Shown piece after piece: positions 47,419-52,722 of a stretch of DNA of 52,722 nt. The translations under genes and the position numbers were made by a program. Origin of the DNA: Candidatus Woesearchaeota archaeon (lineage in GTDB: Archaea; Nanobdellota; Nanobdellia; Woesearchaeales; WJKR01); assembly GCA_016927245.1 (NCBI GenBank), contig JAFGNA010000003.1:1-52722 (forward strand). The letters are read 5' to 3'. Every line of letters starts with the position of its first letter. Positions within the stretch are counted from its first letter, which is position 1. The notes beneath the pieces were generated by a model. It worked only from the letters and a program-made list of their open reading frames with translations. It was not told the origin of the DNA and made no database searches.

Positions 47419-48291
47419 TCAAGTAAAACACTCAATCACTGACCGCTCGGCATCATCAAATGCTTCTGCTTTATTTGTGGCGTCGATCATTGCTGCATTC
47501 CAGCCGGTCTTTGATTTTGCATCATCTGTGATTATATCATTAGTGATCTCGTCGCACACGTTCTTAGTCTGAACATAGAGCTTTTCATCCGCTAGCTTGC
47601 TAAGCTCCATAGCTGAACGCATAGCCTCTATCTTGGCTTCACATCCTGGCTTGTCTGCGAGAACAGCAATCTGCTCGTAATAAACAATCTCTTTCTCGGC
47701 AAACCTGTACAACGCATGATTAATGCTATTCTCCCTTTCTGCAAAACCAGAACATAGCTGGTACATGTCCGAGTAAATTAGTTCATAATCTTCCAAAGCA
47801 GTAACTTCTTTCTTAACATCATAGGCTAATACTGCAAAATCCTTATAGAGTTGAACTTGCTTAGCCTCATCGCTCAACTGAACATTATCATAATCGACTA
47901 TCCCTACGGTTGCTAACTGCCGGTTAAGGGAATCTATCTTTTCTTCTTGATTTTTCAAGGCCATATATCCTCCGACGAAGCCGATCACTAGAATAATCAG
48001 TATGCCCGCGATGATTATTGCCAATATGTTGTCTGTGGCATCACGTCCCCTTTTGACCCTTTTCGCCCTCGCCGTACTTCTTTCAATCTCGGCATCCATC
48101 AGCTCGCCATCCTTTCTGCCTCTTTTAGCAACCCGAGCATCTGCTTTCAAGCCTTCAGTCCTACCCTTCTCAGCAACCCTTGCGTCTGCCCTCTTAGTGG
48201 CTGCTTCTTTCCTATCAGCAACCCTTTTTCTCTCAGCCACTCTTTCTCCAGGATAGTCATTCCGCTTATGATACTCATATTTGTCCGTCAT
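47419..48291 (-). CDS. Membrane protein with basic/acidic N-terminal repeats
   Basis: About 290 residues. The first 80 are strongly charged and contain repeats of the type ARVAEKGRTEGLKADARVA. A transmembrane helix at about 90-110 (ILAIIIAGILIILVIGFVGG) is followed by an extracytoplasmic coiled-coil-like domain with four cysteines (LCSGF, GCEA, VCDEI, IECFT). GAGGTGG precedes ATG 48291; a GTG nine bases upstream is also possible. Function unknown. Confidence 0.6.
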   Translation of the reverse strand: MTDKYEYHKRNDYPGERVAERKRVADRKEAATKRADARVAEKGRTEGLKADARVAKRGRKDGELMDAEIERSTARAKRVKRGRDATDNILAIIIAGILIILVIGFVGGYMALKNQEEKIDSLNRQLATVGIVDYDNVQLSDEAKQVQLYKDFAVLAYDVKKEVTALEDYELIYSDMYQLCSGFAERENSINHALYRFAEKEIVYYEQIAVLADKPGCEAKIEAMRSAMELSKLADEKLYVQTKNVCDEITNDIITDDAKSKTGWNAAMIDATNKAEAFDDAERSVIECFT

Positions 48292-48364
48292 GAATTCCAC
48301 CTCGTCGGCCTAGTGTTCATTTTTATTCAAAATAATTCTTTTTATAGTGATCATCCCATAAAAC

Positions 48365-48526
48365 TCATTCATGAGGATCATGATGATATTGGCCATTGAC
48401 TGATTTTTTACAATAAGGGCATACGAGTGTCAAACCAACCAATGCGGGACTTGTTATCTTTTTATGGCAATGATTGCATATGATCGTGTCCATATCGTTT
48501 TTCAGTATTTTTTTTGATTTTACCAT
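48365..48526 (-). CDS. Tiny two-knuckle zinc-ribbon protein
   Basis: 53 residues, MVKSKKILKNDMDT then CNHC and CPYC separated by 19 residues, with a His-rich tail (YHHDPHE). Complete one-domain zinc ribbon. The stop of the frame to its right (48528) is one base before its ATG. AT-rich. Confidence 0.55.
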   Translation of the reverse strand: MVKSKKILKNDMDTIICNHCHKKITSPALVGLTLVCPYCKKSVNGQYHHDPHE

Positions 48527-48527
48527 T

Positions 48528-48722
48528 TTAACGTATGCTCATTATCTTTCTCTGAACGTAATGCTCCTCTTGCAGGGAACTACGCAAATGAATTAGCAGA
48601 CACTTGATATTATCTACGCGCTCCGGCCGCTCCTCTGGCTGCTCTCTGTCTCTATAGGGCTTTCGAGCTTTCCTAAGACTTGCTGCCACTTGCCGCCAGT
48701 AGCCTATCCTTTTTTTTATCAA
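48528..48722 (-). CDS. Small basic hypothetical protein, doubtful
   Basis: 64 codons from a TTG, reading KKRIGYWRQVAASLRKARKP and ending VQRKIMSIR. Its stop abuts the zinc-ribbon gene start, which favours a real operon, but the TTG start and odd composition are weak support. The stretch 48723-48839 to its right holds nothing recognisable. Confidence 0.3.
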   Translation of the reverse strand: MIKKRIGYWRQVAASLRKARKPYRDREQPEERPERVDNIKCLLIHLRSSLQEEHYVQRKIMSIR

Positions 48723-48839
48723 ATCTTATCTTGTCTGAAATTTTTCACTTAAACTTAATCTTAATCTTCTCTCAAACTCTAAATTGCAGGTAATCAAATA
48801 ATCAAAATAAGAAAAAATTCATAAAAAATTCATGCTAAT

Positions 48840-48953
48840 TCATGCTTCTTCATCTTCATAAACATGCAAATCGTACTCTTCTATCTCCAAGGCGGACATA
48901 AGGTCGACTTCCTCAGAGGTGTATACCTTAGACTTGCTGTCTTCAAAAAGCAT
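48840..48953 (-). CDS. 37-residue acidic microprotein, relative of the one at 20814
   Basis: MLFEDSKSKVYTSEEVDLMS, then ALEIEEYDLHVYEDEEA. It shares ML(Y/F), (E/Q)E(V/L), MS-x-L-(D/E)-I-E-E and a following His with the 42-residue protein at 20814-20942. GGTGGTG precedes the ATG. Two copies in one window make a conserved family likely. Confidence 0.6.
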   Translation of the reverse strand: MLFEDSKSKVYTSEEVDLMSALEIEEYDLHVYEDEEA

Positions 48954-49203
48954 CTCTACACCACCCCCATTCTATCATTTACTCAGGCAATATTCACTAG
49001 CTTCGGCAGTCCTCAAACAATCAGTGTCGAAACAACCCGCACGCCGCATCAGACCTTTCGGTTTCTGCCGGAACATCACCCTTTTCCCTCTATTAACTAT
49101 ATTGTTGATGTTATTGTATCCTTCGTAGATATTTTAAAGATGTTATTAGAAATTAGTTGACGATATTAACCGTTAATAAGCAAAAAGTATTGTCATGTGC
49201 AAT

Positions 49204-49767
49204 TTACTTATGGGCGTGATTTAAGAATAGATCCTTTGGAGAAAATTCTTTTCTATCAATTATTTCATGCAAGAGCCCGAGCGGACTATGCGAGATGATC
49301 TTATCCACGGAAAAAGTGAATATCCCATTAATCTGAACCTCTTCAGCAAACTTTGTCTGAATCTCTGAGATATACCTCTCCTTCTGGGCCGTGTCCCTAA
49401 AAGCCAGCAAGATGATATGTGAAGCCTTTTCATCAGTGACCCTATACGCATCAATCACATAAGGCGCTTTAGAGATCCTTTCTGAGATTTTATCGTCTGA
49501 AAAAGATTTCCACATGCTCGGGGAAAGGCGGAGAATAACAAGTGTCATGACAGTAATCCCTAATTTCTTGAAATCAATGATAGGCATATACCCTTTGATA
49601 ATGCCGCAGTCTTCCAATTTACCTCTTATCTTGAATATTGCCTGTGGAGAAAGTTTCATAGATTTGGCAATATCGCTGTCCGGGATACGCTTAGTGTCGA
49701 GTATTTTCTTAAGAACTGATAAATCGTTTTTTGTCAGCCGAGGCAAATCAGGATTCCTTTTTTCCAT
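49204..49767 (-). CDS. Lrp/AsnC-family transcription regulator
   Basis: 187 residues. N-terminal helix-turn-helix (LTKNDLSVLKKILDTKRIPD, IAKSMKLSPQAIFKIRGKLE) and a C-terminal domain of the Lrp effector type (FKKLGITVMTLVILRLSP), slightly longer than usual. AT-rich, unlike the regulator at 20199. It could control genes of the island. Confidence 0.75.
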   Translation of the reverse strand: MEKRNPDLPRLTKNDLSVLKKILDTKRIPDSDIAKSMKLSPQAIFKIRGKLEDCGIIKGYMPIIDFKKLGITVMTLVILRLSPSMWKSFSDDKISERISKAPYVIDAYRVTDEKASHIILLAFRDTAQKERYISEIQTKFAEEVQINGIFTFSVDKIISHSPLGLLHEIIDRKEFSPKDLFLNHAHK

Positions 49768-49846
49768 ACTTGCAACACACCACCTAACTATATCGCCATC
49801 AGTAAAACACTAAAACTATATTAATTTATGGTTTCAAAGCCTGAGA

Positions 49847-50271
49847 TTGCCTTATAAGGCCTGTTTTGTGAAGAACATTGGCTGGGTGCGCGGCGGTAAA
49901 GGGGATAAGGACCTGCTGTTCATCACCCCTGCTTCTTCGCGAGAGGAGCTCAACCAACGCTGTGAGCAAGAGCGGCATTGGTCGTTTCCTGGTCGCAAGG
50001 GCCTGCCCGCCGTCAAATCTTCGCAGGTCATCGTCGTGCTTGCCGGGAAGAAGCGGATATTGAGAAACGGGTGCATCCGCACGTCTTCCGTCACTCGTTC
50101 ACGACCCGCCTGCTTGAGTCAGGCCTGGACGTCTCCTCCGTCCAATCACTCCTCGGCCACGCGATGCCTGAAACCGCCTCGCATTGCTCGCACGTGGCGA
50201 GGCCGAGGGATTATCGGCGTCGTGAGAGCCCTCTTGGCACGATGATGGCCTGTCATAACCGCTCCAGGTAG
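49847..50271 (+). pseudogene. Decayed tyrosine recombinase (XerA/XerD-like integrase)
   Basis: The catalytic-domain sequence is split over two frames. Frame 1 has the GGKGDKDLLFIT strand and FPGRKGLPAVKSSQ; after a one-base shift near 50050, frame 2 has HPHVFRHSFTTRLLESGLDV, SLLGHAMPE and SHVARPRDY. The Arg-His (RH) and Leu-Gly-His (LGH) active-site elements are present, but the expected IYTHV reads HCSHV, so the catalytic Tyr appears to be Cys. The N-terminal domain is missing. It cannot be active. It marks an old insertion or a chromosomal recombinase copy at the right edge of the AT-rich island. Confidence 0.7.
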
Positions 50272-50504
50272 TTCAAGAACTTGAAGTGCTCCTTCGCGCA
50301 CTGCTTGCAGTACGTGTTATTAGGCAGGCCGCGCATGCAGTACGCTGCTTCCTTCCCGCACACGATGCATGTCTTGCCAGAACCAGCGGCCTCCTCGGCC
50401 TCCGCCGCGGCCTCGCGCACCTCCTCCTTGATGCGCTCGCGGTCCTCCTCCTCGAGCTCCGGTACGACGACGGCGTCCTCGCTGACCGCTTGCTCGTCCT
50501 TCAT
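50253..50504 (-). CDS. Zinc-ribbon protein with acidic N-terminus
   Basis: 83 residues. A Glu-rich helical N-terminal half (ELEEEDRERIKEEVREAAAE) and a C-terminal zinc site with CIVC and CKQC spaced 17 residues. Its ATG lies within the stop of SppA in an overlapping ATGA (50504-50501), so it is co-translated with the protease. Overlaps the integrase remnant by 19 nt. Unknown function. Confidence 0.65.
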   Translation of the reverse strand: MKDEQAVSEDAVVVPELEEEDRERIKEEVREAAAEAEEAAGSGKTCIVCGKEAAYCMRGLPNNTYCKQCAKEHFKFLNYLERL

Positions 50505-51436
50505 GTCCTCACCATGACGTCCTGGCGCCGCAAACCCTCCGCCAGTCCTGTTCCTAATGAGTGGCCGTGCTGGTCGATGACGCCGTAGAGCACGTCCACG
50601 AACGACGCTCGTTCGCGCAGGTACGCGAGCGTCACGGTCCCGTTCAGCTCCCGCTCCAGGTAGGCCTGCACTTCTTCCTTGCCGCCGAGCTCGTCCACCA
50701 AGCCCGCTTCGTACGCCTCTATGCCCAGGAGGAACGAGCCGTCAGCCACTATGGCCACCTCATCGTACGTCATGTTCCGGTACTCGGCGACGGAGGAGAT
50801 GAAGTAGTCATGCATGCGGTCAAGCTTTGCCTGCAACAACACCTCCTCTGGAAGGGTGAGCTCCTTGAACGGCGAGCCGACGTCCTTGTACTCGCCTGAC
50901 ACGAGCCGCTGGTACGTCGCGTTATACCTGGTAAGGGTGCCTGACCATTCCAGGTAGCTGCCGTACACCCCGATGCTCCCCGTCGTGCTCAAAGGATGCG
51001 CGACGACGTGGTCGGCGGCGGCGGCGACCCAGTACGCCCCGCTCGCCCCCGAGTCCCGTATCCACGCCACGGTCGGCTTGTCCAACTCCCTGACCGCCGC
51101 CGCTATCTCCGCGCTCCCCACCGGCGTGCCGCCGCCGCTGTTGATGTCCAGCACCACGGCGTCGATGGCGGGGTCATCGTCCGCCTCTGCGAGCAGCCTT
51201 GTAATCCTCGTCGCGGACGCGCCTCCGCCGAGCAGCGAGGCCGCGTCGTCGCCCGTGATCGTGCCCTTCACCTCCACCACGGCCACGTTGCCTTCCTCTA
51301 ATGGCTCGGCGAACAGCATGGCGACGCCGACGAGCATGATGAACAGGGTGGTGATGAGGAATACGCCGACGCACGCCGCGATGACGATGAGGACGATGCG
51401 CCCCGCGTTGTTGTCCCGCGTCGTTTTCTGCGCCAT
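50501..51436 (-). CDS. sppA: Signal peptide peptidase SppA (S49 family)
   Basis: 311 residues. N-terminal transmembrane helix near 14-38 (IVLIVIAACVGVFLITTLFI), then the S49 protease domain: DINSGGGTPVGSAEI near 98, the nucleophile Ser in SGASGAYWVAAAADHVV near 130 and the general-base Lys in GEYKDVGSPFKE near 178. It degrades released signal peptides in the membrane. TTATAAGG at 51458-51465 lies about 25 nt before the ATG. Complements LspA at the window end. Confidence 0.9.
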   Translation of the reverse strand: MAQKTTRDNNAGRIVLIVIAACVGVFLITTLFIMLVGVAMLFAEPLEEGNVAVVEVKGTITGDDAASLLGGGASATRITRLLAEADDDPAIDAVVLDINSGGGTPVGSAEIAAAVRELDKPTVAWIRDSGASGAYWVAAAADHVVAHPLSTTGSIGVYGSYLEWSGTLTRYNATYQRLVSGEYKDVGSPFKELTLPEEVLLQAKLDRMHDYFISSVAEYRNMTYDEVAIVADGSFLLGIEAYEAGLVDELGGKEEVQAYLERELNGTVTLAYLRERASFVDVLYGVIDQHGHSLGTGLAEGLRRQDVMVRT

Positions 51437-51526
51437 GTCTCCTGACTAGTGCTCCTGCCTTATAAGCTTTGCTTGTCCGCACCAGCAAAAGCCTTATAAA
51501 CAACGCCTGGTTCTGCTCATGACCAG

Positions 51527-51886
51527 ATGCCACCACCAAGGAGACCAGCGAAGAAGAGGCCGTCGCGAGGCGCCCCGCCCGCAGAGGGAGACGTGCTGCG
51601 CGTCCGCACCCCGCGAGAGGGCGAGGTGCTCGGCGTCCTGGAATCGCGTTTGGGAGCGAGCAGGTGCCGCATCCGGTGCTTTGATGGCATGACGAGGAAC
51701 TGCCGTATCCCGGGCAGGCTTAAGCGCCGCCTCTGGGTCAGGGAGGGTGACATCGTCCTGGTCGAGCCGTGGGAGTTCGGCGGTGATGACAAGGGCGACA
51801 TCATTTACAAGTACCGCCCCAACCAAGTGGCCTGGCTGCGCAACAGGGGGTATCTCTCCGGCCTGGACGACCTGGATGACTTCTGA
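51527..51886 (+). CDS. eif1a: Translation initiation factor aIF1A
   Basis: 119 residues. Basic N-terminus ([11 protein letters not shown]), then an OB fold ([40 protein letters not shown]) and an acidic end (SGLDDLDDF), the normal aIF1A layout. Binds the 30S A site during initiation. TTATAAAC at 51494-51501 gives a leaderless start. Divergent from SppA. Confidence 0.93.
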   Translation: MPPPRRPAKKRPSRGAPPAEGDVLRVRTPREGEVLGVLESRLGASRCRIRCFDGMTRNCRIPGRLKRRLWVREGDIVLVEPWEFGGDDKGDIIYKYRPNQVAWLRNRGYLSGLDDLDDF

Positions 51887-51946
51887 TCCCGCAACCCGAA
51901 TTATTATAGAAAAATATTTATATCACCCCTGTCCAGTGCTACCATT

Positions 51947-52489
51947 ATGGGGGGAAAAACGTTCGTTACCATTCTCTGGTTGCTCCTCGCGCAAGCGCTC
52001 GCAGCCATCCTGATGGGCATGCTCACCGGGCTCGTCGCCGTGGAGTACGCGGTCTCGTTCGTTTTCATCCTCGCCGCTGCGGCCTACCTCGCCACGAGGA
52101 GGCCTCGCCGCACGCTCGTCCCCTTGCTCGCGTTCGCGTTCGGCTTCCTTCACGTCGTCTACCTCTCGTTCCACGCCGTCACGCTGTGGCTCGTCGTCAT
52201 CCTGTGCCTTGATGCCGTTGGCTTCATCCTCGCCATCGACCAGCTCGGGCCTCGGCGCCCGCGCAGGCCGCACCCGGTGCACGCGCGCAAGGAGATTCTC
52301 GAGCGCGAGTTGCCGCGGCGAGAGCCTGTCAAGGTCACCGTGTACGAGCAGGAACAGCCGAAAAAGCCGAAGAAGAAGGCTGCTAAGAAGAAGACCGCTG
52401 CTCCTAAGAAGGCCTCGAGGAGGAAGGCTGCCGGGAAGCGCATGCCCAAGAAGAAGCTCACGAGAAGGAAAGCCGTTAAGAAGCAGTAA
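51947..52489 (+). CDS. Membrane protein with histone H1-like Lys/Ala-rich tail
   Basis: 180 residues. Four transmembrane helices at about 8-115, then a 60-residue cytoplasmic tail rich in Lys, Ala, Pro and Arg (KKPKKKAAKKKTAAPKKASR, KKKLTRRKAVKK), like eukaryotic H1 or Chlamydia-type nucleoid tails. ATTTATATC near 51915-51923 gives a leaderless start. The tail could tie DNA or RNA to the membrane; this is inference from composition. Confidence 0.65.
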   Translation: MGGKTFVTILWLLLAQALAAILMGMLTGLVAVEYAVSFVFILAAAAYLATRRPRRTLVPLLAFAFGFLHVVYLSFHAVTLWLVVILCLDAVGFILAIDQLGPRRPRRPHPVHARKEILERELPRREPVKVTVYEQEQPKKPKKKAAKKKTAAPKKASRRKAAGKRMPKKKLTRRKAVKKQ

Positions 52490-52496
52490 CCGCTCG

Positions 52497-52721
52497 TCAC
52501 TTCTTCCTTACTCCCCGCCGCTTCTCATTCCTCGCCTCTCGTTCCTGCTCTCGGTCCTCCCGCACCAAGGTCCACGCGAGGAGGAGGATGCCTGCTACTA
52601 TCAAGGCGTCCGCGAGGTTGAACACCGGCCACCACCCTAGGTCGAGGTAGTCCACCACGCCGCCCCGGGCCACGCGGTCGACGAGGTTGCTGATCACGCC
52701 AGCGCCCGCTAGCACTCCCCA
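52497..52721 (-). CDS. lspA: Lipoprotein signal peptidase LspA, C-terminal part
   Basis: About 74 codons, open at the right edge of the window. [19 protein letters not shown] and [18 protein letters not shown] carry the two catalytic Asp (DR region and FNLAD) of signal peptidase II. The N-terminal half lies outside the window. It should cleave the lipoproteins at 24785, 25923 and 27125. The tail is a charged cytoplasmic end ([15 protein letters not shown]). Confidence 0.85.
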   Translation of the reverse strand, partial: WGVLAGAGVISNLVDRVARGGVVDYLDLGWWPVFNLADALIVAGILLLAWTLVREDREQEREARNEKRRGVRKK

Positions 52722-52722
52722 T

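Larger units (their letters stand above)
46472..49846. other. AT-rich island with small membrane and zinc-ribbon genes, left of an integrase remnant
   Basis: Composition changes abruptly after the permease stop and returns to GC-rich at the integrase remnant. It holds only small minus-strand genes and an Lrp regulator. Stretches of 250-310 nt without a gene (46472-46721, 47169-47418, 48954-49203) contain AT-rich sequence with no support for coding. No attachment-site repeat could be identified by eye. Confidence 0.55.

Noticed and set aside
48864-49160. Plus-strand frame of 98 codons opposite the 37-residue microprotein
   Set aside because: No ribosome binding site; the minus-strand frame has a Shine-Dalgarno and a relative elsewhere in the window.

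Overview
The window comes from an archaeon, most likely a DPANN lineage of the Woesearchaeota/Pacearchaeota type. This rests on aIF2-gamma, aIF1A, a uS7 of archaeal type, archaeal-type pilus ATPase and membrane platform genes, class III (prepilin) signal peptides, many TATA boxes about 25-30 nt before the start codon (mostly leaderless mRNAs), very short intergenic gaps and many tiny zinc-ribbon or membrane genes. The lineage is inferred from gene content; no rRNA or tRNA gene was recognised. Most of the window is GC-rich. Two segments are clearly AT-rich and look imported: positions 1-2800 (a three-gene GATC-type methylation/restriction locus) and about 46480-49850 (small membrane and zinc-ribbon genes plus an Lrp regulator, bounded by a dead tyrosine recombinase).

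Layout. 1-2403: Dam-like methylase, unknown partner (candidate endonuclease) and beta-class methylase. 2802-6667: nuclease of the DUF2779 type and a series of small secreted, membrane or zinc-ribbon proteins. 6883-11668: coiled-coil/winged-helix protein, half-size MFS protein, secreted coiled-coil protein, DUF362 ferredoxin, class III signal-peptide protein, phosphoglycerate mutase. 11665-19929: an eight-gene, translationally coupled minus-strand operon encoding two small membrane proteins, an Mrr-like nuclease, a coiled-coil protein, an AAA+ ATPase, a degenerate and an intact L,D-transpeptidase-like protein and a transmembrane LysM/HTH protein, with an Lrp-like regulator upstream and repeated operator-like motifs. 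20814-25651: tiny genes, nucleotide-metabolism enzymes, a regulator, a compact cascade of micro-ORFs, a Cys-rich lipoprotein and a VIT-like membrane protein. 25923-27517: two lipoproteins. 28119-37019: a type IV pilus-like locus (three pilin-like proteins, a giant VWA protein, another anchored protein, ATPase, two TadB/C-like platform proteins, small HTH). 37014-46471: housekeeping genes (TrmB-like regulator/GdhA/thioredoxin, glutaredoxin-like, aIF2-gamma, uS7, a shortened Dph2, an amino-acid permease fused to a methyltransferase). 50253-52722: zinc ribbon, SppA protease, aIF1A, Lys-rich-tailed membrane protein and the end of LspA.

Themes. The cell envelope dominates: lipoproteins with lipoboxes coexist with LspA and SppA, a family of membrane-anchored disulfide-type microproteins ending in CC-x-P recurs, and the pilus locus displays a VWA protein. 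The most unusual unit is the 11.7-20.6 kb operon, in which murein-type enzymes (YkuD, LysM) are linked to an AAA+ ATPase, a nuclease and an Lrp-type regulator in an organism not expected to have murein. All functional statements are from reading the sequence; no database search was run.
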